The notes under the pieces are model-generated. The model had not been told where the DNA came from, ran no database searches, and saw nothing but the letters and a program-made list of their open reading frames with translations. Shown piece by piece: positions 23,572 through 31,607 of a stretch of 36,498 nucleotides of DNA (the stretch's first letter is position 1; each line of letters starts with the position of its first letter). The position numbers and the translations under genes were made by a program. Origin of the DNA: an uncultured Porphyromonadaceae bacterium (GTDB lineage: Bacteria > Bacteroidota > Bacteroidia > Bacteroidales > Muribaculaceae); assembly GCA_900540625.1 (NCBI GenBank), contig UQGP01000025.1:1-36498 (forward strand). Direction: 5' to 3'.

Positions 23572-24116
23572 TGGAAAAGTCTCGCTGTTTTTGGGCCAAT
23601 CCTAAGAATCCCATCTATATAAAGTATCATGATGAGGAGTGGGGACGACCGGTCACTGATGAAAGAAAATTGCTTGAATTATTGATTTTGGAGACATTCC
23701 AAGCCGGATTGTCGTGGGAGTGCGTTCTCAATAAACGCGAAGCCTTCCGTGTGGCTTTCGACGGGTTTGACCGTGATGCAATTCTCGGCTATGACGAGGC
23801 CAAGGTGAAGGAGTTGATGTGTAATCCGGAAATAATACGCAATGGAGCCAAGATTAAGGCCGCCGTATCTAACACTCGAATATTCAAGGCCATTCAGGAT
23901 GAGTTCGGTTCTTTTCGCGAATACTTGTTCCGATTTTGCCCGGCGGCGCCGATATATGACTACAAATCAACTACCTCTGACATCTCAGACGCCGTATCCG
24001 AGGATTTGAAGAAACGTGGAATGAAGTTCGTAGGCTCTACGACCATCCACGCTTTTCTCCAATCCATCGGCGTTTTCAATGCTCATCAGCCCGCTTGTTT
24101 TCTGTATCATAAATAG
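23571..24116 (+). CDS. tag: DNA-3-methyladenine glycosylase I
   Basis: The 181-residue enzyme removes 3-methyladenine from alkylated DNA in base excision repair. The start RCFWANPKNPIYIKYHDEEWG is the family signature, followed by LLELLILETFQAGLSWECVLNKREAFR with the helix-hairpin-helix-type core. The structural zinc ligands are Cys6, His20, His172 and Cys176 (the last pair in NAHQPAC). Length and residues are normal. It overlaps the acetyltransferase gene by one base and precedes the hydrolase by 6 bp. Confidence 0.96.
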   Translation: MEKSRCFWANPKNPIYIKYHDEEWGRPVTDERKLLELLILETFQAGLSWECVLNKREAFRVAFDGFDRDAILGYDEAKVKELMCNPEIIRNGAKIKAAVSNTRIFKAIQDEFGSFREYLFRFCPAAPIYDYKSTTSDISDAVSEDLKKRGMKFVGSTTIHAFLQSIGVFNAHQPACFLYHK

Positions 24117-24122
24117 TGCCGT

Positions 24123-25142
24123 ATGTCTCGTTATCAGATATTTATAGCTGTGCTTGCGCTCATCGCATCGTCGGCGACATCGACCGCACAAACGGTGTAT
24201 CCCGACTCGGCAATTCGGCAACGGATGCAGACGGAAGAGCGAGAGTTCCTTTCGAGTATGAAACCGGGACTACAGCATACACAAATGCTGGCTGTCCGTA
24301 AAGCTATGCAGGGTGATGATTCCGATTTGCAGCAAATACGCGCAAGCCGAAATCAAGTTCAGGTATTGCCCGAGGCCGTCAATGCATATTACCCGACTCC
24401 GGACATTTGCTTATTTATTCCGAAGAGCAACGCCAAGCACAAACGCCCGATATTGCTATACCTGCACGGTGGCGGCTGGTGTTTCGGGAGTATAAACAGT
24501 TGCGCCCGTTTCTGCGCAGCCGTGGCGCTGGAGGGTGATTGTGCGGTGGCTGCGCTCAACTATCGACTTGCACCCGCACATCCTTATCCGGCTGCGCTTG
24601 AAGACATACGTCAGGCGGTATCTTACCTTCGAACAAATGCCGCGCATTGGGGCTGTGATTCGACACAAATTGCCGTAGGAGGCGATAGTGCCGGAGGCAA
24701 TTTGGCTTTGGCGGCAGGTATGTCAGTCCCGGGCATTGATAAAATAATTCCGATTTATCCCGTCACCAAGCTCTTTACAGAGATTACACCTTCGTGGACG
24801 ACGTATGGCCAAGGCTACGGGAACGATGCGGAACTACTTGAGGCATTCAATGAAGCATACGCCAATCATGACGAACGCAATCCTTTGATATCGGTCGGTT
24901 TAAGCAGCGATGAGGCCTTGAAATCACTACCTCCCGCGCTGTTTATCTCGGCAGGGCACGACATACTTTTGGATCAGACGGCCGAACTTGTCGATAGAAT
25001 GAACAGCCTTGGCTGTTCGGTCAGCTATCACGTATACCCGACCGCTACGCACTTGTTCATCACCGTTCCGGGACAGCCGACTGCTTTCAGCGAAGCCGTT
25101 ACAGCCGTAAGTAAATTCTTGAATTCATCGCTAAATGAGTGA
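24123..25142 (+). CDS. Secreted alpha/beta hydrolase of the hormone-sensitive lipase family
   Basis: The 339-residue protein has a signal peptide (residues about 1-23, ending STA-Q). The oxyanion motif HGGGW is at 115-119 and the nucleophile Ser189 lies in GDSAGG. The Asp is likely in SAGHDILLDQ (about 285) and the His in ATHLFI (about 312). This is the carboxylesterase/acetyl-esterase (Aes-like) branch. It probably hydrolyses small esters such as acetylated sugars in the periplasm, which would pair sensibly with the acetyltransferase at the head of the operon, but that link is inference. Its end overlaps the next gene by 8 bp. Confidence 0.9.
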   Translation: MSRYQIFIAVLALIASSATSTAQTVYPDSAIRQRMQTEEREFLSSMKPGLQHTQMLAVRKAMQGDDSDLQQIRASRNQVQVLPEAVNAYYPTPDICLFIPKSNAKHKRPILLYLHGGGWCFGSINSCARFCAAVALEGDCAVAALNYRLAPAHPYPAALEDIRQAVSYLRTNAAHWGCDSTQIAVGGDSAGGNLALAAGMSVPGIDKIIPIYPVTKLFTEITPSWTTYGQGYGNDAELLEAFNEAYANHDERNPLISVGLSSDEALKSLPPALFISAGHDILLDQTAELVDRMNSLGCSVSYHVYPTATHLFITVPGQPTAFSEAVTAVSKFLNSSLNE

Positions 25143-25686
25143 TAGAACAATATATACTAAGGAAATTGCGGTGGCTGACTATATGTCTGACTATCGTGAT
25201 GCTCCATATTTTATTGAGCTGTGCAAAGCCTGTCGCAATTATGGAAACTCATGGCTTTGTCCTCCTTTGGAATTTGATGTCGATGAACGCCTTAAACAAT
25301 GGAATACAGCGTTGATTGTACTCTTTCGGTTCGAGCGTCCGAAAAATGCCGACACTCGGGAACACATTCGGGCGCTCTTTTGTGAACATCGTGGCGAAAT
25401 GGAAAAGCGATTGCTCGAACTTGAACGGGAGTATGGCGGTTTGGCCATGGGATTCAGTGGCGAATGTCTGCTATGCGATGAATGTGCAAGGAAGAATGGT
25501 GCTAAGTGTGTCCATCCGAAAAAATCGCGCCCTTCGCTCGAAGCATACGGGATCAATATCGGTAAAACAATGGAAGACCTTTTTGATATTCGAATAGAGT
25601 GGGCCAAGGATGGTAAGTTGCCCAAGACCTATTCGCTTGTCAGTGCTCTATTTCACAATCAATTCCCCGGTACGATCCGGTTTTGA
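25135..25686 (+). CDS. DUF2284 predicted metal-binding protein
   Basis: The 183-residue protein belongs to the cysteine-rich DUF2284 family. Cys30, Cys33 and Cys42 (ELCKACRNYGNSWLCPP) form one cluster, and Cys111, Cys114, Cys117 and Cys125 (CLLCDECARKNGAKC) form a ferredoxin-like second one, followed by HPKKSRPSLEAYGI. The spacing suggests iron-sulfur or metal binding. The family's role is unknown. It is the last gene of the operon, translationally coupled to the hydrolase, with a terminator 8 bp after its stop. Confidence 0.88.
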   Translation: MSDRTIYTKEIAVADYMSDYRDAPYFIELCKACRNYGNSWLCPPLEFDVDERLKQWNTALIVLFRFERPKNADTREHIRALFCEHRGEMEKRLLELEREYGGLAMGFSGECLLCDECARKNGAKCVHPKKSRPSLEAYGINIGKTMEDLFDIRIEWAKDGKLPKTYSLVSALFHNQFPGTIRF

Positions 25687-25693
25687 TGCCCCT

Positions 25694-25714
25694 AAGGTCG
25701 TGTCACGGCCTTTT
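25694..25714 (+). terminator. Terminator of the four-gene operon
   Basis: AAGGTCGTG pairs with CACGGCCTT (one G-T pair) around a very short loop, and TTTT begins within the right arm. Confidence 0.6.
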
Positions 25715-25737
25715 CGCCCGAACGGCTGAATGAAATC

Positions 25738-25769
25738 TTTGCGGTTATTATAAATTATTTATACCTTTG
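25738..25769 (+). promoter_or_regulatory. Promoter of the 399-residue secreted protein gene
   Basis: TTTG (25738-25741), 20 nt, TACCTTTG (25762-25769) match the Bacteroidetes consensus exactly. Initiation near 25776 gives a leader of about 100 nt. Confidence 0.8.
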
Positions 25770-25874
25770 TCTCGATCATTTGAGAAGATTTATATGCTTC
25801 GGCTTTAATATGCTTCCTATAAGGATAAAAATTGCAACTTACTAATTGTTAAAACTTATTATAACCAGAACAGA

Positions 25875-27074
25875 ATGTTACGAGTAATTTCCATCATCCT
25901 CTTACTGATAGAGTCTATGTCTCTTATAACTTTCGGGCAACAAGTAGGATATGTTGTTGTTGGAGATATTATGGCTTTGTCGGTTTTCAAACAAGAACCG
26001 CCCTATGGTCTATATCAAGAAAAAAACGAGGTTAAGATGGATTCTATCCCTAATGAGGCGGTTTTTTTTGCTCAATCAAAAAAACATCAGATGGTATTCT
26101 TGGAAAACGAGAATGGCATTTATAGGATTTCCCTCACAAAGGAGGAATTCAAGCATATAAAATCTATGAAAATCCCCAATCTTAAGGACGATGCAATCAG
26201 GGATAGTTTATATGCGAAGACGACAAGGATGAGGACTTATTTTCGTGAGATTAATGATAATCGAAAACATTTTGTTGAGGATTCACTCGCATTTGTTGAA
26301 AGACAAAGACGAGAAGCGGAGGAAGCTCGCCTACAATATGAAAAGAGAGTTCAAGATTCCTTAGATTACGAAAGGGAAAAAATAGAATATTTCGCCAATC
26401 ACGATTGGCAAATATTGCCAGTTGAAAGCAACATAGTAAAAGATGACTTAGGTGGGGCAGGCTATAATCAGAATGATTGCTTTGTACTTGGAATGAGCAA
26501 TGATACAGTCTATTATGTGGAGAGGAACTATGCCGATTTAGGTGTCATGTATCTTACTATTCATCGCGGTAGAATCCCCCAAAAAGAGCTTAAAACGAAC
26601 AAAATGCTTAGGCTTCATCTTGATGCTTTCGGAGATTCAATTGCCAACCATTATATAGGTAAAGATTCGTTGGATGTTGAAACGATTAAGGCAGTAAATG
26701 AGCTTAGTGAAATGGAGGCTTACGGGAAGGCCATTAAAAAGGCTCCATATGGATTTATAAGGGAGTGGCATTGGAATGATGAATATGGCGCAATCACGTT
26801 CTATGTAAAATATACAAATACCAATGCTAAAACAATTAAGTATTTGGATTTTTATTTTAAGGTCACTAATGATGTGGGAGATGTGAGGTGTACGGGACAT
26901 CTAAAGGGAACAGGCCCTCTTGAGCAATTTGAAACCGCTTCATGGGATTGGGATTACACTAGATACTATACCGCAGGAGATTCCTCAAATATGAGTATTA
27001 CTAAAATAATAATTACATATATGAATGGATCGAAGAAGATTCTAACTAATAACCAGATCCAAATCAACAAGTAA
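25875..27074 (+). CDS. Uncharacterised secreted protein
   Basis: I do not recognise this 399-residue protein. It has a signal peptide (MLRVISIILLLIESMSLITFG-QQ). Residues about 110-175 are a charged helical stretch (ERQRREAEEARLQYEKRVQDS) likely to form a coiled coil. The C-terminal region (about 290-395) is beta-rich, with FIREWHWNDEYGAITFYVKYTN and a final strand rich in Asn, suggesting a small beta-sandwich. It lacks a lipoprotein cysteine. The gene is AT-rich compared with its neighbours and stands alone between a terminator and a convergent kinase gene, so horizontal acquisition is possible. Confidence 0.75.
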   Translation: MLRVISIILLLIESMSLITFGQQVGYVVVGDIMALSVFKQEPPYGLYQEKNEVKMDSIPNEAVFFAQSKKHQMVFLENENGIYRISLTKEEFKHIKSMKIPNLKDDAIRDSLYAKTTRMRTYFREINDNRKHFVEDSLAFVERQRREAEEARLQYEKRVQDSLDYEREKIEYFANHDWQILPVESNIVKDDLGGAGYNQNDCFVLGMSNDTVYYVERNYADLGVMYLTIHRGRIPQKELKTNKMLRLHLDAFGDSIANHYIGKDSLDVETIKAVNELSEMEAYGKAIKKAPYGFIREWHWNDEYGAITFYVKYTNTNAKTIKYLDFYFKVTNDVGDVRCTGHLKGTGPLEQFETASWDWDYTRYYTAGDSSNMSITKIIITYMNGSKKILTNNQIQINK

Positions 27075-27154
27075 ATTAAGTATTTGTAAATAATAAAGAC
27101 TGTTAAGCTATTGTATTGGCATATAAGATAGATCTTAAAAGACTCGTGTGTAAA

Positions 27155-28063
27155 TCAGAGTAAAAGTTGTGGGGGGAGTGTCGGCATGGCGCCGCTTTGG
27201 GTGCAGACGTAGGCGGCGACGGCGACGGCTTCGCGGTGGGCATCGACAATGGACATGCCTTTGAGGATGCACGCGACAATGGCGGCGGTGAATGAATCGC
27301 CGGCGCCGACGGTGTCGACAACTGCGACTTTCGGCGTGGGCAAGAATGATGTGATCTCGGGCGTGAAGATGTAGCTGCCGTTGATGCCGCAGGTTAGGAT
27401 GACCATCTTCAGATTGTAACGGCTGATGAACTTGGCTGCATATCGTCTGATAGTTTCGGGCTGTAATGATTGTATCTCAATGCTTGTGTCGTCCATCATT
27501 TTGATGATGGTGTGTATTTCATCATCGTTGATTTTCAGAATATTGCAGCGGCGCATCGAGCTTTCCAGGACGTCTTTGTCGTAATAGTTTTGTCGGAGGT
27601 TGGCATCGAAGACTATCAGTGTCTCGCTGTCATGCGGTATTGCATCAATGAAGCGATGTATAGTGGCGCGCGTTGTTGCACTTCGTTGCGCCAATGTTCC
27701 GAAGCATACGGCGCGTGTGCTTCGTGCAAGGTCTGCCAACTCGGGTGTAAACGGGATATTGTCCCAGGCTACGTTTTCGGCGATGGAATACTGCGGCACG
27801 CCCTCGCTGTTGATGTCCACTTGTACCGTCCCTGTGGGGTAGGGCACGGTGGCGATGATGTTGCGCAAGCCCTTAGCGTGAAATTCGGTCAAAATCTGCG
27901 TACCGAGGACATCATCGCCGATGGCACTGATTACGAGGCTTTGCATTCCGAATTGTGATACGTGGTATGCAAAGTTGGCGGGTGCGCCGCCTATTTTCCG
28001 GCCTTCTGGGAGAATGTCCCATAGGACTTCACCGATCCCGACGACTTTATGGTTTTTGTTCAT
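27155..28063 (-). CDS. PfkB-family sugar kinase (fructokinase-like)
   Basis: The 302-residue kinase phosphorylates a sugar with ATP. The N-terminal signature GGAPANFAYHVSQFG (about 35-49) and the C-terminal DTVGAGDSFTAA, with the catalytic base Asp256, define the PfkB/ribokinase family. GEVLWDILPEG at the start resembles fructokinases, so fructose to fructose-6-phosphate is my best guess. No transporter or glycosidase gene is next to it. A -7 element lies at 28158-28165. It converges with the gene that ends at 27074. Confidence 0.9.
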   Translation of the reverse strand: MNKNHKVVGIGEVLWDILPEGRKIGGAPANFAYHVSQFGMQSLVISAIGDDVLGTQILTEFHAKGLRNIIATVPYPTGTVQVDINSEGVPQYSIAENVAWDNIPFTPELADLARSTRAVCFGTLAQRSATTRATIHRFIDAIPHDSETLIVFDANLRQNYYDKDVLESSMRRCNILKINDDEIHTIIKMMDDTSIEIQSLQPETIRRYAAKFISRYNLKMVILTCGINGSYIFTPEITSFLPTPKVAVVDTVGAGDSFTAAIVACILKGMSIVDAHREAVAVAAYVCTQSGAMPTLPPQLLL

Positions 28064-28157
28064 TGATAGATGGATGGGTGCTGATGTTCAGGTGTTATCA
28101 TCTTGTGTTATAGAGTATTAGCGTTTGATTCGGCCAATAAGCTCTTCGATATCTGCG

Positions 28158-28165
28158 CAAAGTTA
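28158..28165 (-). promoter_or_regulatory. -7 promoter element (TAACTTTG) for the PfkB kinase gene
   Basis: The minus strand reads TAACTTTG; a -33 TTG is not evident. Initiation near 28151 gives a leader of about 88 nt. Confidence 0.5.
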
Positions 28166-28276
28166 AACATAAGTATTCATTGTCGTATCATCGTTGCGTT
28201 GTTTTATCGATGTGGTGGTGCAAAAATATACGTGTACAGGGTCGCAAGTCGCCAATGTGCCACGAAACGACGATTA

Positions 28277-28322
28277 AAAATCAAGCGCCTCCAAGATATA
28301 AATCCGGGAAGCGCTTGATTTT
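28277..28322 (-). terminator. Terminator of the cupin gene
   Basis: Perfect 12-bp arms (28277-28288 with 28311-28322) close a 22-nt loop. On the minus strand TTTTT overlaps the end of the second arm. It follows the cupin stop by 18 bp and separates it from the kinase promoter. Confidence 0.7.
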
Positions 28323-28340
28323 AGTAATGCGGTGAGGCTT

Positions 28341-28751
28341 TTAGAGAAGATTCTCTCTTTCGGTCACTACGGCATCTGTAGCTGTGTAGCCGCCGAGACT
28401 GCCTTCTTTGGCCTGAATACAGATGTAGCAGAGAGGAGTGGCGGAAGTACATTTGAGGTTCCGGTCACAGTTTGTGGACACGCGGACTACCGAGCCCTCG
28501 GTGATGTCGAAAACGTTGTTGTCAACCTGAAACTTTCCGCTGCCCGAAAGGACAATGTATATTTCCTCGTTTGACTTGTGGCTGTGAAAGAAAGGAATGG
28601 CAGTTCCGGTGGAAAGTGTGCCGAAAGAAACCTCGCAGGATGTGGCGCCGATAGCATCTTTCATGAATTGCTTGCCCTCGAAAGCGGTAAGGCTACCTAC
28701 CGAGGCATGGGCGAATTTTTCGCCTTTGTCAAGTATTTTAATCTCGCTCAT
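28341..28751 (-). CDS. Cupin-domain protein
   Basis: The 136-residue protein is a single cupin barrel. Motif 1 is present as His56-x-His58 followed by Glu62/63 (PFFHSHKSNEEIYIVLSGSG). In motif 2 the usual histidine is not found (EGSVVRVSTNCDR), so metal binding may use fewer ligands. Such proteins are often enzymes or sensors for small carbonyl or aromatic molecules. The gene is divergent from the HxlR regulator; its -33 box overlaps a dyad, so it is probably the regulator's main target. A hairpin terminator follows. Confidence 0.88.
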   Translation of the reverse strand: MSEIKILDKGEKFAHASVGSLTAFEGKQFMKDAIGATSCEVSFGTLSTGTAIPFFHSHKSNEEIYIVLSGSGKFQVDNNVFDITEGSVVRVSTNCDRNLKCTSATPLCYICIQAKEGSLGGYTATDAVVTERENLL

Positions 28752-28782
28752 TTGGTTTGGTTTATATTGTTTATTAACTTTG
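28751..28782 (+). promoter_or_regulatory. Promoter of the HxlR regulator gene
   Basis: TTTG (28751-28754), 20 nt, TAACTTTG (28775-28782) match the consensus exactly. Initiation near 28789 gives a leader of about 98 nt, and the box lies at the cupin start codon. Confidence 0.7.
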
Positions 28783-28812
28783 CGGACGTAATCCGCTTTC
28801 TGTTTGATAGTG

Positions 28813-28843
28813 CAAAATTACAATTATGATTCTTGATATACAA
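28813..28843 (-). promoter_or_regulatory. Promoter of the cupin gene
   Basis: On the minus strand TTG (28843-28841), 20 nt, TAATTTTG (28820-28813). Initiation near 28806 gives a leader of about 55 nt. Its -33 end lies within the dyad at 28830-28846. Confidence 0.65.
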
Positions 28844-28872
28844 GAACTTACAAATAAGTAAAATGCTTACTT
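28830..28872. promoter_or_regulatory. Twin dyads, likely HxlR operator
   Basis: Two inverted repeats with the same 5-nt spacer stand 26 bp apart: TTCTTG-N5-CAAGAA (28830-28846) and AAGTAA-N5-TTACTT (28856-28872). The first covers the cupin -33 box; both lie in the leader of the regulator gene. Binding here would control both genes. Confidence 0.55.
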
Positions 28873-28886
28873 TCAGGTAACTAAAA

Positions 28887-29243
28887 TTGAAAATGAAGGC
28901 TTTACCTCTCAAAGAAAATCTGAAAAAATATACGGCAACGCAGACGTGCCCCATCCGAAATATTATTTCGCGATTTACGGGAAAATGGTCAATGCTGGTG
29001 CTGTGTGTACTTTACGAGAACGAAGCAACGCGATTTAATTCAATCGGGCGTGCTCTTCCCGACATTTCACCCAAGGTGCTGACCGAAACGCTTAAAAATC
29101 TGGAAGCAGGCGAGCTTGTGCACCGTGAAATTTATGCCGAAGTTCCACCCAAAGTAGAGTACTCGCTCACGGATAAGGGCAAAAGCCTGATGCCACATAT
29201 TCATTCTTTGATTGGTTGGGCGCTAAATAACTATCAAATATAG
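28887..29243 (+). CDS. HxlR-family transcriptional regulator
   Basis: The 118-residue winged-helix protein has the HxlR signature: CPIRNIISRFTGKWSMLVLCVL, then RFNSIGRALPDISPKVLTETLKNLEAGELVHREIY and the wing segment PPKVEYSLTDKGKSLMP. Cys21 in the CPIR motif is the redox- or electrophile-sensing cysteine of several relatives. It would repress the cupin gene and itself through the dyads at 28830-28872 and may also govern the alcohol dehydrogenase gene 68 bp downstream. Met3 is an alternative start. The inducer, perhaps an aldehyde or quinone, is inference. Confidence 0.92.
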   Translation: MKMKALPLKENLKKYTATQTCPIRNIISRFTGKWSMLVLCVLYENEATRFNSIGRALPDISPKVLTETLKNLEAGELVHREIYAEVPPKVEYSLTDKGKSLMPHIHSLIGWALNNYQI

Positions 29244-29311
29244 AAAGGATAATGTTGCGTCTTATCAGGCGCTCATTCGCTATACTTTTCAAGAAATGAT
29301 CTGTAAGAAAT

Positions 29312-30343
29312 ATGAAGGGATATACATATATAGATGATGGCAAATTTGATTTCATAGACAAAGCAAAACCGGAGCTTCAAAGCCCTAAAGACGCAGTTGT
29401 ACGTGTCACTTTGAGCAGTATCTGTACAAGCGATTTACACATCAAACACGGCAGCGTTCCGAGGGCATGTAAGGGAATTACAGTCGGCCACGAAATGGTT
29501 GGTGTCGTTGAAGCGACAGGCTCTGATGTCATGAAAGTCAAGCCCGGTGATCGCGTAGCAGTCAATGTGGAGACTTTCTGCGGCGAATGTTTCTATTGCA
29601 AGCGCGGTTGGGTAAATAATTGCGAGAAAGGAGGCTGGGAGCTCGGATGCCGCATTGATGGAGCTCAGGCTGAATATGTCAGGGTGCCTTATGCGGACAA
29701 TGGTTTGACACGTATCCCGGACGAGGTGTCTGACGAGCAGGCTCTTTTTGTCGGAGATATACTCGCTACCGGATATTGGGCTGCCAAAATTGCCGAAATC
29801 TCCGAGGATGATATCGTGCTTGTCATTGGTGGCGGCCCGACGGGCCTTTGTACCCTCTGGTGTGTGGAGCTATACAAGCCCGGACGCATTGTGGTATGTG
29901 AAATTGATGAAAGCAGGCGCAAGTTTGTCAAGGCCAATTTTCCTGATGTTATCGTGGTCGGACCGGAAGAAGCTCAGATGGTACTTGACAAATTGACTGA
30001 CAGTCGCGGTGCCGATCGAGTGATAGAAGTTGCCGGCACAGACAAGACTTTTGAAATGGCGTGGAAATGCGCCCGACCGAACGCCGTCATCACTGTCGTA
30101 GCCCTATATGATAAGCCGCAGATGCTTCCGTTGCCACGTATGTACGGCAAAAACTTGACTTTCAAATTCGGGGGTGTAGATGCAAGTGATTGTGACGAAA
30201 TTATGCGTCTGATTGCCGAAGGCAGGATTGACACAACTAAACTGATTACTCATCGCCTTCCGCTGAGCAAGATAGCGGAAGGTTATCGCATCTTCGAGGG
30301 TAAAAAAGATGGCGTAATAAAAGTTGCAATATTCCCTGATTGA
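29312..30343 (+). CDS. Zinc-dependent alcohol dehydrogenase (MDR family)
   Basis: The 343-residue enzyme oxidises alcohols or reduces aldehydes with NAD(H). Catalytic zinc ligands are Cys38 (SICTSDLH), His60 and Glu61 (GHEMVG). The structural zinc is bound by Cys90, Cys93, Cys96 and Cys104 (CGECFYCKRGWVNNC). The Rossmann loop is VIGGGPTGL (about 170-178), and the acidic residue in VVCEIDESRR favours NAD over NADP. It follows the HxlR gene on the same strand with no terminator between, so co-regulation is likely. Together with the cupin gene it suggests a response to a reactive carbonyl. Substrate unknown. Confidence 0.93.
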   Translation: MKGYTYIDDGKFDFIDKAKPELQSPKDAVVRVTLSSICTSDLHIKHGSVPRACKGITVGHEMVGVVEATGSDVMKVKPGDRVAVNVETFCGECFYCKRGWVNNCEKGGWELGCRIDGAQAEYVRVPYADNGLTRIPDEVSDEQALFVGDILATGYWAAKIAEISEDDIVLVIGGGPTGLCTLWCVELYKPGRIVVCEIDESRRKFVKANFPDVIVVGPEEAQMVLDKLTDSRGADRVIEVAGTDKTFEMAWKCARPNAVITVVALYDKPQMLPLPRMYGKNLTFKFGGVDASDCDEIMRLIAEGRIDTTKLITHRLPLSKIAEGYRIFEGKKDGVIKVAIFPD

Positions 30344-30365
30344 GTTTCTTTAGATTATTGAGGCT

Positions 30366-30491
30366 GTGAAAACATATATTGGAGCGTTATGCACATTTTT
30401 TATTGGTGCCGCTTTAGTGTGTACATCGCAAGCGAAAGTGCCGACAATTCACCCGATAATCATAGGATTTTGTCACGCCCCTGAAAATTAG
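30366..30491 (+). pseudogene. Possible remnant of a secreted-protein gene
   Basis: A GTG-initiated frame of 41 codons reads MKTYIGALCTFFIGAALVCTS and so on: a plausible signal peptide, then about 20 residues and a TAG. It is far too short for a secreted protein and overlaps the promoter at 30469-30499. It may be the decayed 5' end of a lost gene or chance. Low confidence. Confidence 0.25.
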
Positions 30492-30499
30492 TAAATTTG
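30469..30499 (+). promoter_or_regulatory. Promoter of the nuclease-phosphoesterase pair
   Basis: TTTG (30469-30472), 19 nt, TAAATTTG (30492-30499) fit the Bacteroidetes pattern. Initiation near 30506 gives a leader of about 100 nt that can fold (30510-30590). Confidence 0.65.
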
Positions 30500-30509
30500 C
30501 AATATAATG

Positions 30510-30590
30510 ACCCCTCGTACCATACCATATGAATATCCCGACGTGACACATTACAAGCACGTCCTCATTTCAGTAGGGGTATTTCTCCCC
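30510..30590 (+). promoter_or_regulatory. Leader with alternative folds upstream of the nuclease gene
   Basis: ACCCCT (30510-30515) can pair with AGGGGT (30575-30580), enclosing a GACGTG/CACGTC hairpin (30540-30563). The same GGGG (30576-30579) can instead pair with CCCC (30587-30590) to form a small hairpin followed by ATTTTC. The two states exclude each other, as in an attenuator. The stems are short, so this is a proposal. Confidence 0.35.
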
Positions 30591-30608
30591 ATTTTCAACA
30601 ATTAGCAT

Positions 30609-31607
30609 ATGAACTATAAAAAATTCTATAGCAGCAACATCCTTCACCTTCCTAAGGGTGTCCAGACCATCAAGTCCGGGAAATCAGAAGAGGGCTCAAG
30701 GAGTTTTGCCTCTGCCCCTAATCGAAAAATGGACACCTTGTATAATATCTTTTGCGACAAGGCAGATAATAAGGAGTTATTCTATTCTTCTTTTAATGCT
30801 GCGACCGGCGGCAAAGGACTGGAAATAAAACGCATAACAACCCTCCATTCCTCTTCACTCTTAGGGCTCCTGTTGTTTTGGAAAGTCTCTGAAGAACATC
30901 CTATCTCTATCAGTAGAACGAAATATACGAAAGTGTTTTTCGAAATGGAAAGTAGAGTTCTGGGATCCAATTCGTCCATAGACGTACTTTTGGTTTCTGA
31001 AGATAAGAGCACTCTGCTATACTTGGAATTAAAGTTCACCGAGATTCTTTCTCCATCCAAGCATTATTGGGTTGATGAAAAATATTATCGTCTTTATGAG
31101 GAACTTGAGCAGCTGGGAATTCTTAACAGGATTGGTTTAAATCTTGGTTCAGTCGAAGAGAGAAAACATAAAAAAGATGGAGAGCCAGCTGAATCAACTT
31201 ATGAATTCAAAATTGAGCTTCCAAATAATGAGCGACAGTACCTCGGAGGAATCAAACAAATGATCTCTCACTCTATTGGGATGGCGCAAGGATTGGCTGA
31301 AAATTATGAGAATGAATTAAAGGATTATATAGGAGGAGCCGAAATTAACGATCGCATCTTGGGAACAGTAATTTTCGACTTCGGCAACAAGTTAGATACA
31401 TTCTATTCCGACAATTATAAGGCCTGTTACCATAAGGCATTTGGCGATGATACTATCATCAAGACCATCTCCTCAAATCAGGAATTTGACATAAAGCATC
31501 CCGAATTTAAAGTTCTTGATGAGCCATTGACATATCAGCAAATAGTCAAAGACAATCCTCAATTCCCATTTGGAGATGCAGTTCTTGATTATTATGGACT
31601 AAGATGA
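30609..31607 (+). CDS. PD-(D/E)xK-like nuclease, uncharacterised
   Basis: The 332-residue protein shows the core of a restriction-endonuclease-like fold: an acidic pair at Glu112/Glu114 (FFEMESRVLG), Asp125 in SSIDVLLVS, and Glu140-Leu-Lys142 in LLYLELKFTEI. The spacing Asp-x14-Glu-x-Lys and the strands around it fit the superfamily. The rest (about 150-330) is mixed helix and strand and not recognised. There is no methyltransferase gene beside it, so it is not an ordinary restriction enzyme pair. Its stop overlaps the start of the phosphoesterase gene by ATGA, so the two are translationally coupled. A defence or repair role is inference. Confidence 0.7.
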   Translation: MNYKKFYSSNILHLPKGVQTIKSGKSEEGSRSFASAPNRKMDTLYNIFCDKADNKELFYSSFNAATGGKGLEIKRITTLHSSSLLGLLLFWKVSEEHPISISRTKYTKVFFEMESRVLGSNSSIDVLLVSEDKSTLLYLELKFTEILSPSKHYWVDEKYYRLYEELEQLGILNRIGLNLGSVEERKHKKDGEPAESTYEFKIELPNNERQYLGGIKQMISHSIGMAQGLAENYENELKDYIGGAEINDRILGTVIFDFGNKLDTFYSDNYKACYHKAFGDDTIIKTISSNQEFDIKHPEFKVLDEPLTYQQIVKDNPQFPFGDAVLDYYGLR

